Position numbers and translations under genes: made by a program. From an uncultured Streptomyces sp. (GTDB taxonomy: Bacteria > Actinomycetota > Actinomycetes > Streptomycetales > Streptomycetaceae): a DNA stretch of 64,000 nucleotides. The notes under the pieces were generated by a model. The model searched no databases. It saw only the letters and a program-made list of their open reading frames with translations, and was not told the origin of the DNA. The stretch covers positions 102,290 through 166,289 of the forward strand of contig NZ_CANLBS010000020.1 in assembly GCF_947488945.1 (NCBI RefSeq), given 5' to 3'. Shown here one piece after another: positions 51,495 to 61,500 of the stretch (position 1 is its first letter; each line of letters opens with the position of its first letter).

Positions 51495-51539
51495 GCGGGC
51501 CGCCGGGCGTACCTGCTCGGGCCTCCTGCGGCGGCCCGC
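51495..51539. terminator. Bidirectional terminator, glycosyltransferase/TerD
   Basis: Perfect ten-base arms GCGGGCCGCC (51495-51504) and GGCGGCCCGC (51530-51539) with a 25-base loop. It fills nearly the whole gap between two convergent genes. Confidence 0.6.
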
Positions 51540-51541
51540 TG

Positions 51542-52927
51542 TCACTTGCGGCCGGGCGTCCAGTCCAGGCCCCAGGCGTACGTCGCGTCGATGGTGCGCT
51601 GCGGGCTGACGCCGTGCGCGGGGACGAGGTAGCGGGCCTCCCGGCGGACGGTGAGCTCGCCGCCCTCGTTGCTGATCAGTGCGAGCGCGCAGACGGTGGA
51701 GGGCACCGTGCACTCGTCCAGCGAGAAGTCGATCGGCGCGCCGTTCTGCGGGGTCAGGGTCACCGTGGCGTGCAGGTCGGCGAAGCTGCGGGCGCCCTCG
51801 TAGACGGTGACGAAGATGAGGACCCGGCGCAGTTCGCCCCTGTGGTCGAGGTTGACCGTGAGGTTCTCCCCGGCGGCGGAGGACCCCGTGCGGTCGTCGC
51901 CGTCGAGGAGGATGTAGGGCGGCCGGTTCAGCGCGCCGAAGGCGTTGCCGAGGGCCTGCACCACGCCCTTGCGGCCGTCGGCGAGTTCGAAGAGTGCGCA
52001 GAGGTCGAGGTCGAGGTCGGCGTGGACCGCGACGGCCCGCCCGAGCTTGGCGCCCCAGCCCCGGAACTGCTTGCGCATCTCCCAGTTGAGGTTCACCCGC
52101 AGGGCCCCGGAGGTGCCGCCCTGCTTGCGCAGGGAGACGGCCGGGGAGTCCTTGGTCAGCGTGACCTTGGTGAGCCGGACGGGTGGCGCGGACGGCGGCA
52201 CGACGGGCGGCGTCGGGTGGACCGAGGGCGGCGCGGGCGGCGTCCCCTGCGGGTTCCCGGACGGCTGGGTGGCGTACGGCGAAGGGGCATGGGGCGAGGG
52301 GGCATGGGGCGAGGGGACCGGGGGCCGGGGCGCCTGCGGGGACTGGGGCGCCTGCGGGGCCTGAGGTTGTTGCGGGGCCCGGGGCGGCTGGGCGGTTCGG
52401 GGCGGCTCGTCCACGGTGATGCCGAAGTCCCGTGCGAGGCCCGCCAGTCCGGTGTCGTACCCCTGTCCGACGGCGCGGAACTTCCAGGCGCCCTGGCGGA
52501 CGTACAGCTCGCCGAGGACGAAGGCGGTCTCGGTGGTCGCGTCCGCACTGTCGAAGCGGGCGATCTCGCCGCCGTCGGCCGCGTCGCAGATCCGGATGTA
52601 CAGCCCCGCCACCCGCCCGAACGTCCCCCCGTCGGCGGAGGCCGCGAGGACCACCCGGTCGACGGCGGGCTCCATGTGCCCGAAGTCGACCAGCAGCGAC
52701 TCCGTCACGCTGCCGCCGGCGGGCCGCTTCGCCTCGTGGCGGACGGCCCCGGAGGTGTGCGCGGGCTGGTTGTAGAAGACGAAGTCCGCGTCGTCGCGCA
52801 CCCGTCCGCCCACCAGCAGCAGGGCGGAGACGTCCACGTCCGGGGTACCGGGCCCCGTCCGCCACCCGCACTCGACCCGCACCGCGCGGGCCCGCACCGG
52901 CACATTGGCACCCTTGGGCATGGTCAT
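51542..52927 (-). CDS. Tandem TerD-domain protein (TerD/TerF-like)
   Basis: 461-residue cytosolic protein with two TerD (tellurium resistance/calcium-binding) domains. N-terminal one, about residues 1-185: MTMPKGANVPV, DVDVSALLLVGGRVRDDADFVFYNQP, GLYIRICDAADGGEIARFD. Second, about 275-461: VNLNWEMRK, VAVHADLDLDLCALFELADGRKG, ILLDGDDRTG, VTVYEGARSFADLHATVTL. A linker of about 90 residues is rich in Pro, Gln and Ala with PQAPQAPQ and PSPHAPSPHAPSPYA repeats. TerD proteins act in stress, phage or metal responses and differentiation. Start at 52927 with GAAGGGG upstream. Confidence 0.88.
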   Translation of the reverse strand: MTMPKGANVPVRARAVRVECGWRTGPGTPDVDVSALLLVGGRVRDDADFVFYNQPAHTSGAVRHEAKRPAGGSVTESLLVDFGHMEPAVDRVVLAASADGGTFGRVAGLYIRICDAADGGEIARFDSADATTETAFVLGELYVRQGAWKFRAVGQGYDTGLAGLARDFGITVDEPPRTAQPPRAPQQPQAPQAPQSPQAPRPPVPSPHAPSPHAPSPYATQPSGNPQGTPPAPPSVHPTPPVVPPSAPPVRLTKVTLTKDSPAVSLRKQGGTSGALRVNLNWEMRKQFRGWGAKLGRAVAVHADLDLDLCALFELADGRKGVVQALGNAFGALNRPPYILLDGDDRTGSSAAGENLTVNLDHRGELRRVLIFVTVYEGARSFADLHATVTLTPQNGAPIDFSLDECTVPSTVCALALISNEGGELTVRREARYLVPAHGVSPQRTIDATYAWGLDWTPGRK

Positions 52928-53128
52928 GGTCGCCCCTTCGTCCGGCCGGGCCGCCCCCGGCTTCCCGGCCAACCTATGGTGCGGCGGCGGCACGTATCCA
53001 GTCCGGCGCGGCGCGCCCGCTCCCCCGTGCGCACCGGGGGCCGGGGTGACCGGCGCTCCTCGCGCGCACAACTCCCGTACGACGCATCGAGGTTGCCGGG
53101 CACGCGCGGTCGGCCAACCGCAAAAGTT

Positions 53129-53162
53129 TCTGTGCACAGACTCCTATGCACAGACTTCTGTG
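53129..53162. promoter_or_regulatory. Operator array in front of the ArsR-like regulator
   Basis: Perfect palindrome TCTGTGCACAGA (53129-53140) followed by a second inverted pair CACAGA-CT-TCTGTG (53149-53162). Seen another way, TGCACAGACT is directly repeated at 53133-53142 and 53147-53156. It ends 18 bp before the regulator start, ideal for autorepression. Confidence 0.7.
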
Positions 53163-53180
53163 TGGTCTACCGTCGAAGCC

Positions 53181-53783
53181 ATGGAACTACCGGAGCAGCC
53201 CTCCCAGGTGCATCTGACGGCACGTAACCTCCGTGGCATCGCACACCCGTTGCGGGTACGGATCCTCACCGTCCTGCGGACGGAGGGTCCGGCCACGGCG
53301 ACCATGCTGGGCCGTCGGCTGGACAAGAACACCGGGGCGACCAGCTACCACCTGCGCCAGCTCGCGGAGTACGGGTTCGTCACCGAAGCGCCGTCGCGCG
53401 GCGGGCGGCGCGAGCGGTGGTGGCAGGCGTCGCACGCCAACACCGTGGTGCCCGACGACGAGGTGCTGGGCGAGAGCGGGGGGCTGGGCGTCGCCTACCT
53501 GCAGGCACTCGGACGGGTCTGGTCCGACGCCCTGACGGCGGCGATCGAGGCCACCCCCTCGCTCACGCCGGAGTGGCGCGACGCGCAGGACTTCGGTGAC
53601 TACGCGCTCACTCTCACCCCGGCCGACGCCAAGGAGTTGACGGCGGAGATCCACGCCCTGCTCCGCCGGCGTACGGCCGCCGGTGCGCGGGCCGCGCCGG
53701 ACACGGCACACGTCGCCTTCCAGTTCCAGTTGTTCCCGACCAGCGAGGACCGGCACGACACCCAGCCCACCGACACGGAGTAG
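53181..53783 (+). CDS. ArsR-like winged-helix transcriptional regulator
   Basis: 200-residue cytosolic DNA-binding protein. Winged-helix domain at about 10-90: LRGIAHPLRVRILTVLRTEGPATATMLGRRLDKNTGATSYHLRQLAEYGFVTEAPSRGGRRERWW, with the recognition-helix pattern SYHLRQLAE. The ~110-residue C-terminal part lacks metal-binding cysteines, so it is not a classical metal sensor. It is four bases upstream of the MFS transporter gene, a common repressor-exporter pair. Binding to the CACAGA repeats upstream is likely. Confidence 0.88.
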   Translation: MELPEQPSQVHLTARNLRGIAHPLRVRILTVLRTEGPATATMLGRRLDKNTGATSYHLRQLAEYGFVTEAPSRGGRRERWWQASHANTVVPDDEVLGESGGLGVAYLQALGRVWSDALTAAIEATPSLTPEWRDAQDFGDYALTLTPADAKELTAEIHALLRRRTAAGARAAPDTAHVAFQFQLFPTSEDRHDTQPTDTE

Positions 53784-53787
53784 AACG

Positions 53788-55299
53788 ATGACCTCACAGC
53801 ACACGGCCGCGGGGACCGCGGCGGACGACGGAACGGCACGGACGGCGCCCGATCCCGGACCCCGGGTCCTGCGTGGCCTGTTCGGCATGCTCTCGGCCAA
53901 CGCGGCGGCCCTGTCGGCCAACCGGGTGTTGTCCGTCGCCCTGCCCTGGTTCGTCCTGACGACCACCGGCAGCGTGGGCAAGACCGGGTTGGTGGCCTTC
54001 TGCCAGATCGTGCCGTACGTGATCGCGCAGGCGCTGGCGGGTCCTCTCATCGACCGCATCGGCCCGAAGAGGATCAGTGTGGTGGGCGACCTCCTGTCCA
54101 CCGCCGCGATGGTCACCGCACCGCTGCTCCACCTCTCGGGGAACCTGCCCTTCGGCCTGCTGCTGGGGCTGCTCGCGGTCGTCGGGGCGGCGGACGGACC
54201 GGCCAACGGCGCCAAGGGGCTCTTCGTGCCGGCGGCCACCCGCGCCGCCCGGGTCCCCCTGGAACGGGGCACGGGCCTGTCGGCCGCCGTGGAGCGGACC
54301 GCCACCACCATCGGTCCGGCCCTCGCGGGTGTGGTCGTCACCGCGTTCGGCAGCCTCTACGCCCTGTGGGTCACGGCCGCGCTGTTCGCGGTCTCGGCGC
54401 TCGTCGTCTCCACCACCCTGAGCGATCCGGTGCCGGAGCCGCACGAAGCGCAGGTCGAGGAGAGCGGGGGCTACTTCTCACAGTTGCGCCAGGGCGCCGC
54501 GTTCCTCAAGGACGCGAAACTGCTGAGGTCCATCGTGGGCATGCTGGCGGTGACCAACCTCCTCGACCAGGCGTTCATGGCGGTGCTGCTGCCCGTGTGG
54601 GCCAAGGAGTCCGGCAACGGCGCGGAGGCCATCGGCCTGGTGATGAGCGTGTTCGCCGCGACGTCGATCATCGCGGCGCTGGTGGCCGCAGGGGTCGCCG
54701 AGCGGCTGCCCCGGCGCACGGTCTACCTGATCGGCTTCTCCCTGGGCGGTCTGCCCCGCTTCGCCGCGATGGCGCTGGACGCGCCGCTGTGGCTGGTGCT
54801 GACGGTGCTCGCGGTGGGCGGCCTCGGGTCGGGCTTCGTCAACCCGATCGTGGGCGCGGTGACCTACGAGCTGATCCCCACCCAACTGCTGGGCCGGGTC
54901 AAGACGATGGCACAGGCGGTGACGTGGGCGGGAATTCCGTTCGGCGGTCTGCTGGGGGCCGGTCTGGTGACCCTGACCAGTACGTCGACGGCTCTGTGGA
55001 TCGTCGGCGGGATGTACGTCGTCGCGATCGTCGTGCCCGGCATGAGCCGGGAATGGTCCGGGATGCGCAAGCGGACGGTCCCCGGACCGGCCGTCCACGA
55101 CGTCCCGGACGACGGGCACGGCGCGGCTCCGGAGACGGAGCGCGGCATCACCGGGGAGAGGGCGGCCGGCGCGGCTTCCGTGACCGAGGGCGACGCGGCC
55201 CCGGTGGGGCAGGACCGCGCTGCGACGGGGCGCGGGGCGGGACGCCCCGCCGGCCCGTCCGCACCGCAGGAGGAGTCCGCGGTCCCCGCAGCGGTCTGA
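53788..55299 (+). CDS. MFS transporter (multidrug/peptide exporter type)
   Basis: 503-residue major facilitator with about 12 helices in residues 25-425. The conserved loop between helices 2 and 3 is GPLIDRIGPKRISVVGD. Also GAADGPANGAKGLFVPAATR and, in the second half, NPIVGAVTYELIPTQLLGRVKTMAQAVTWAGIPFG. This is the MFS_3/enterobactin-exporter-like group (EntS). A hydrophilic tail of about 75 residues rich in Glu, Ala and Gly follows the last helix. Co-transcribed with the ArsR-like gene; next to NRPS genes, so it may export their product, though a terminator separates them. Confidence 0.9.
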   Translation: MTSQHTAAGTAADDGTARTAPDPGPRVLRGLFGMLSANAAALSANRVLSVALPWFVLTTTGSVGKTGLVAFCQIVPYVIAQALAGPLIDRIGPKRISVVGDLLSTAAMVTAPLLHLSGNLPFGLLLGLLAVVGAADGPANGAKGLFVPAATRAARVPLERGTGLSAAVERTATTIGPALAGVVVTAFGSLYALWVTAALFAVSALVVSTTLSDPVPEPHEAQVEESGGYFSQLRQGAAFLKDAKLLRSIVGMLAVTNLLDQAFMAVLLPVWAKESGNGAEAIGLVMSVFAATSIIAALVAAGVAERLPRRTVYLIGFSLGGLPRFAAMALDAPLWLVLTVLAVGGLGSGFVNPIVGAVTYELIPTQLLGRVKTMAQAVTWAGIPFGGLLGAGLVTLTSTSTALWIVGGMYVVAIVVPGMSREWSGMRKRTVPGPAVHDVPDDGHGAAPETERGITGERAAGAASVTEGDAAPVGQDRAATGRGAGRPAGPSAPQEESAVPAAV

Positions 55300-55329
55300 A
55301 CCGGCGTACGACGACCGGGGGGCGCAGGC

Positions 55330-55362
55330 GCGTCGGCCGGGGCATCCCGCTCCGGCCGACGC
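55330..55362 (+). terminator. Terminator after the MFS gene
   Basis: Perfect 11-bp stem GCGTCGGCCGG (55330-55340) and CCGGCCGACGC (55352-55362), 11-base loop, about 30 bp after the stop. Separates the ArsR-MFS unit from the NRPS genes. Confidence 0.75.
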
Positions 55363-55368
55363 TTCCGT

Positions 55369-55403
55369 GCGGGCAGAAGTGCCCACGTCGCGCGGGCAGA
55401 AGT
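55369..55403. promoter_or_regulatory. 12-bp direct repeat upstream of the NRPS genes
   Basis: GCGGGCAGAAGT occurs exactly twice (55369-55380 and 55392-55403), 23 bp apart, about two helical turns, 99 bp before the NRPS start. Direct repeats at such spacing are typical binding sites of pathway activators. The second copy continues GTAACC; its core GGCAGAAGTA is shared with the inverted repeat before the XRE-NB-ARC gene. Confidence 0.55.
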
Positions 55404-55501
55404 AACCAGTTATCCCGTCCGGACCGCTCTGCCAGGCTCGAAATCGGCTGAGCACCCGAGGGCCCTCCGTTACGGGTCGACGACGAGGAACTGGTGGACG
55501 C

Positions 55502-58500
55502 ATGACTACGAATCCGATGGTGGCCCCGGCTCCCGGCCGGGAGCGGGAAGCGACGAGCGAGACGCTCTCTCCGGCCGAGGCACGCATCGCCGAGGTGTGG
55601 CGGTCCGTACTCGGCACCGGGCCGGCGGCGGCGGATTCCGACTTCTTCCGGCTCGGCGGCACCGAGGAACAAGCGCAGGACATGGCGGGCCGGGTGGCCG
55701 TGGAATTCGGCTCGGACTTCCGGGTCGCTTCCGTGCCGGGCCCGTTGACCCTGCGGTCCGTGGCGGCGTTCCTCGCCGAGGAGGCCATGCGGCGGGCGCT
55801 CCGGCTGTTCGAGTCCGACGACGATGCCGGGGACGACGGCCCGGACGCCCTCGTGGCGTCTTCCGCGGACCACGACACCGCCGCGATCCCGCCCGCCGTC
55901 CGGGACGGGCGGCCGATGCCGCTGTCGTTCGCGCAACGCCGGCTGTGGTTCCTGGACCAACTGGAGCCGGGCCGGGCGGAATACCTGATCCCGATGGGGC
56001 TGCGCATCAGCGGTCCGCTGGACGTGGCGGCACTGGAGGAGTCGTTGTCGGACCTGGTGGCCCGGCACGAGGTGCTGCGGACCCGATTCGTCACCGACGG
56101 GGACGGCACTCCCGGCCAGATCGTCGACGAGCCGCTGCCGCTGCCCCTCACCGTGCGGGACCTGCGGTCGGTCGCGGGCGCCGACGCGCGGGAGGCGGCG
56201 GCGACCGCGCTCGTGGACACCGAGGGCTTCCGGCCGATGGATCTCGCCGAGGGGCCGCTCGTTCGCGCCCTGCTGATCCGGATGGCGGACGAGGACCACC
56301 TGCTGTCCTTGACGGTCCACCACATCGCCTTCGACGGATGGTCGGTGGGGGTCCTGTCGCGGGAGCTCACCACGTTGTACACGGCGCGGGTCACGGGTAT
56401 GGCCGCGGGCCTGCCCGAACCGGAGCTCCAGTACGCGGACTTCGCGGTGTGGCAGCGCGCCTGGTTCACCGGTGACGTGTTGTCCGGGCAACTGGACTAC
56501 TGGCGCGGGCGGCTGGCCGGCGCCGAGCCGCTGGAGCTGCCCACCGACCGCAGGCGCCCGGCGCGGCGCAGCGGCAACGGCGCGATGCTCACCTTCGGCA
56601 TCCCCGCCGAGACCGCCGCCGGCGCCCGCAGACTGGCGCACGAAACGGGCTCCAGCCTGTTCATGACGCTGCTGGCGGTGTTCCAGGTGGTGCTGTCGCG
56701 TTACAGCGGCCAGCAGGACATCGCGGTGGGCACCCCGATCGCGGGCCGCAACCGGGCCGAGATCGAGGACATGGTCGGCTTCTTCGTGAACACGCTGGTG
56801 ATGCGCACCGACCTGTCGGGCGATCCGACGTTCACCGAGCTGATCGACCGCGTCAAGGACACCGCGCTCGGCGCCTACGACCACCAGGACCTGCCCTTCG
56901 AGCGGCTGGTGGAGGAGCTGGCGCCGCAGCGGGACCTGTCCCGCAACCCGCTCTTCCAGACGATGTTCGTCCTCCAGAACACACCCGACAACCGCTCCTG
57001 GGATCTGCCGGGGCTCTCCGTCCGGCAACTGGACGTGGCGGCCCAGGAGTCCAAGTTCGACTTCACGTTCTACGCGACGGAGACCGCCGGCGGCGGCCTG
57101 GACGGCACCCTCGTCTATTCGACCGACCTGTTCGACGAGGCGACGATGGTGCGGCTCGCGGGGCACTTCGAGACACTGCTCGGTTCCGCCGCGGACGCCC
57201 CGGACGCTCCCCTGTCCGCCCTGGAGATGCTGACGGCGGCGGAGCGGCGCGAGATCCTCACCGACTGGAACGGCCCGGACACCGACGCACCGGACTCCGT
57301 CACGGTCCACCGGCTGTTCGAGGAGCGGGCCGCCGAGCGTCCGGACTCCCCCGCCGTCACGTGCGGTCCGGAACACCTGACCTACCGGGAGCTGGACGGA
57401 CGGGCCGAACGGATCGCGGCCCGGCTGCGTGAGCGCGGTGCCGGACCCGGGACGCTGGTGGGCATCTGCCTGGACCGGGGCACGGACATGGTGGGCGCCC
57501 TGCTCGGCATCCTCAAGTCGGGTGCCGCCTACGTGCCGCTGGACCCGGCGTATCCGAGCGACCGGCTCGCCTACATGGTCGAGGACAGCGGTGCCCCGCT
57601 GATCGTCACCCGGTCCGCGCACGCCGGGCGGCTGCCCGCCGCGACACCGCGGCTGCTGCTGGACGACGACTCCTGGCCGGCGGACCCGCCGGTACCCGCC
57701 GGCGGCGTCACCTCCTCGGTGCCGGGGCCCGACGACCTGGCGTACGTGATCTACACGAGTGGTTCGACGGGCCGCCCCAAGGGCGTGCAGATCACCCACG
57801 GCGCATTGCGCGCACGCATGCGGGAGACCCGGCGGCAGCTCGGCCTCACGTGCGACGACCGGGTGCTGCAGTTCGCCTCGATCTCCTTCGACTCCTCGGT
57901 GGGGCAGTTGTTCGCGCCGCTCGTCTCGGGGGCGTCGCTGGTGCTGCGCGACGACGCCTGGGACCCGGGGATGCTGGCGCACGCGCTGCGTGCCCACCGG
58001 GTGACGGTGGCCTGGCTGACCCCGTCCGCCTTCGGCGCACTCGCCGCCCAGCTCGACGGGCCGGACGACGTGGGGCCGGAACTCCGGCTGGTACGGCTCG
58101 GCGGAGAAGCGCTCCAGCAGGAGCAGGTACGCCAGTGGTTCCGCCACACCTCGGTGCCCCTGGTCAACGGCTACGGGCCGACGGAGGCGGCGCAGGAGGC
58201 GGCGACGGCGCGGATCACCGGGCCCGGCGACCATGTGCCGATCGGACGCCCGGTCGCCAACGCGAAGATGTTCCTGGTGGACCGCGACGGCCGGCCGGTG
58301 CCGGTGGGTGTGCCGGGAGAGATGTGGATCGGCTGCCCCGGACTGGCCCGAGGGTACCTGGGCAAACCCGAGCTGACCGCCGAGAGGTTCCGGACCGTCA
58401 CGGTGGACGGCACGCCGCGCCGCGTGTACCGCACCGGAGACCTGGCCAAGTGGCATCCGGACGGGCACCTGGAGTTCGTCGGGCGGGCCGACAACCAGGT

Positions 58501-61500
58501 GAAGCTGCGTGGCTACCGCATCGAGCCGGGCGAGATCGAGGCGGCGCTGCTGGCCCACCCGTCGGTCACCGGCGCCACCGTCCTGCTGCGCGAGGACGTG
58601 CCCGGAGACCCCCGGCTGGTGGCGTACGTCGTCGCACAGCCGCCCGTCGAGGCCGGCGGACTGCGCGCGCACCTCCGGCGCGACCTGCCGGACTACATGG
58701 TGCCCGCGGCCTTCGTGCCCCTCGACCGCATCCCCCTCACCCCGAACGGCAAGACGGACCGCCGTGCGCTGCCCGCGCCCGCCTCCGACCGGCCGGAGCT
58801 GGGCGCCGCGTACACGGCCCCGCGCACGGAGACGGAGCGGACGGTGGCGGCGGTCTGGTCGCAGGTGCTCGGCATCGACACCATCGGGGCGGACGACGAC
58901 TTCTTCGCGCTGGGCGGTCATTCGCTGCTCGCGACGCGGGTCGTCTCCCGGCTGCGCCGCCGCCTGGGCGTCGACATCCCCGTACGGACGCTGTTCAGCG
59001 CGCCGACCCCGGCGCTGCTGGCGGCCGCCGTGGCGGACCTCGACCACGCGGGTGTCTCGCGCATCCCCGCCGTGGAGCGCGACGGCAGCCCGCTGCCCTT
59101 GAGTTTCGCCCAGCAAAGGCTCTGGTTCCTGGACCAGTTGGAGCCCGGGCGGGCCGAGTACCTGCTGCCCTTCGCCTTCCGTGTGCACGGTGCGGTCGAC
59201 CTGGACGCCCTGAACAACGCGTTCACCGCGCTGGTGGACCGGCACGAGATCCTGCGCACCCGGTTCGGCACGGACAGCGACGGCTCGGCCGTCCAGACGG
59301 TCGTTCCCGCAGGACCGGTGACCGTGCTGGTACGGGACCTCCGGCCGGTCGGGGACGCGGCGGCCCGCGAGGACGCCCTCACGGCGGTCCTCGCCGGGGA
59401 CGCGCTGCGCCCGGTGGACCTCGCCGCCGGCCCGATGCTGCGCGCGGTGCTGGTGCGCCTGGCCGACGAGGAGGCGGTGCTCGCGGTCACCGTGCACCAC
59501 ATCGCCTTCGACGGCTGGTCGGTGGGGGTGCTGGTGCGTGAGCTGTCCGCGCTGTACGCGGTGGCCCTGGGCGCGGGAGCCGACGCGGCCCCGGCGCCGC
59601 TGCCGGTGCAGTACGCCGACTACGCGCTGTGGCAGCGTTCCTGGCTGACCGGCGAGACCTTGGAGCGGCAACTCGGTTACTGGCGCGACCGCCTGGCGGG
59701 CCTGGAGCCGCTGGAGCTGCCGACGGACCACGCCCGGCCCGCGGAGCGCACCGGCAAGGGTGAGGTCGTCCGCTTCTCCGTGCCGGCCGAGGTCGCCGCA
59801 CGGGCCAGGGAGGTGTCCGCCGAGGGCGGCGCGAGCCTGTTCATGACCCTGCTGGCGGTGTTCCAGCTCCTGCTGGCCCGCTACAGCGGTCAGCGGGACG
59901 TCGCCGTGGGCACGCCCATCGCCGGCCGCAACCGGGCGGAGACGGAGGATCTGATCGGATTCTTCGTCAACACGCTCGTCCTGCGCACCGACGTCTCGGG
60001 CGACCCGGCGTTCAGCGAGCTGCTGGCCCGTGTCAAGGACACCGCCCTGGGTGCGTACGACCACCAGGACCTGCCCTTCGAGCGCCTCGTGGAGGAACTG
60101 GCCCCCGACCGTGACCTGTCCCGCAACCCGTTGTTCCAGACCCTGTTCGCACTCCAGAACACGCCTGGCGCGGACGCCTGGAGCCTCCCCGGGCTGACGA
60201 TGGAGCCCGTCGAGTCACCGGTGCGCGACGCCAAGTTCGACCTGTCGATGTATCTGGCGGAGAGCGCCGACGGCACCCTGGACGGGGCGGTGGTGTACGC
60301 GGGCGACCTGTTCACGGAGGCCACCGCGCGCCGGCTCGTGGACCACTTCACCCACCTGCTCGACGCCGCCACCGCACGCCCGCACAGCCCTCTGTCCGAC
60401 CTGGACATGCTCGGAACCGACGAGCGGCACCGGATCGTGCGCGAATGGAACGACACGGCCGCCCCCGTCCCGGCGGCGGCCACCCTGCACCGGCTCTTCG
60501 AGGAGCGTGCGGCCCTCACCCCGGACGCCGTCGCCGTCGTGTGCGGCGCGGACGAGCTGACGTACCGCGAACTCGACGAGCGTGCCAACCGGTTGGCACA
60601 CCGGCTGCGGGCCGAACCGGGGATCGGGCCGGACGTGCCGGTGGGCGTCTGCCTGGAACGCTCCCCCGCCCTGGTCTGGACGCTCCTCGGCATCCTCAAG
60701 GCCGGCGCGGCCTACGTGCCGCTCGACCCGGAACACCCGGCGGAACGCCTGGCGTACCTGGTGGAGGACTCTGGAGCCCCGCTGGTCGTCACCGACGCGC
60801 TGCACGCCGGTCTGTTGCCGGAGAGCCTGCTCACCCTGGCGGTCGACAGCGCCGCGGACTTGCCGGACTCCTTGCCGGTCACCGCTCCGGAACCTGTCGC
60901 GGGCCCCGGCGACCTCTCCTACCTGATCTACACCAGCGGTTCGACGGGCCGCCCGAAGGGCGTCCGCATCGAACACCGCGGAGTGGTGAACTACCTGGCC
61001 GGCATGCAGCACGCCTTCCCCCTCGCGCCGGGCGAGGGCTTCCTCCAGGCGACGCCCCTGTCCTTCGACGTGTCGGCGTACGAGATCTTCTGGCCGCTGT
61101 GGCAGGGGGCGAAGGTCGTGCTGGTGCCCGGCTCCGACCGGCTGGACATGACCGAGGTGTCACGCCTGACGGCGGCGCACCAGGTGGTCGGCTTCCACTT
61201 CGTCCCGAGCCTGCTGGACCTGTTCGTCGCGCAGGCACGCCCCGAGGACTGCGCCCACCTGCGCTACGCCTTCGCCAGCGGCGAACCGCTCCAGCCGACC
61301 CTGGTGGCCCGCTTCCTCGACCGGTTCCCCGGCGACCTGATCAACCTCTACGGGGCGACGGAGGTGTCGGTCGACACCACCTACTGGCGGGCGTCGCGCA
61401 CCGACCCCCGCGGCCCGGTCCTCGCGGGACGCCCCATGGTGAACCAGACTGCGTACGTCCTGGACCCGGATCGGCACCCGGTCCCGGTGGGCGTGCTGGG

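Noticed and set aside
51542..52927. Tellurite-resistance operon
   Set aside because: Only one TerD-type gene is present, without TerA/B/C/Z neighbours; TerD proteins in Streptomyces have other roles.
53181..55299. ArsR-MFS pair as part of the NRPS operon
   Set aside because: A strong hairpin at 55330-55362 and a 200-bp gap with its own repeats separate them. A functional link remains possible but not one transcript.
55148..60064. Long open frame on the minus strand opposite the first NRPS gene
   Set aside because: Antisense shadow of NRPS codons (Gln/Arg/Gly/His-rich, no domain), and it crosses the MFS gene end and the intergenic region.
57850..61400. Firm amino-acid prediction for the two adenylation domains
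   Set aside because: Pocket residues were read by eye. A2 only resembles serine-type codes and A1 matches none I know, so no substrate is claimed in the product names.
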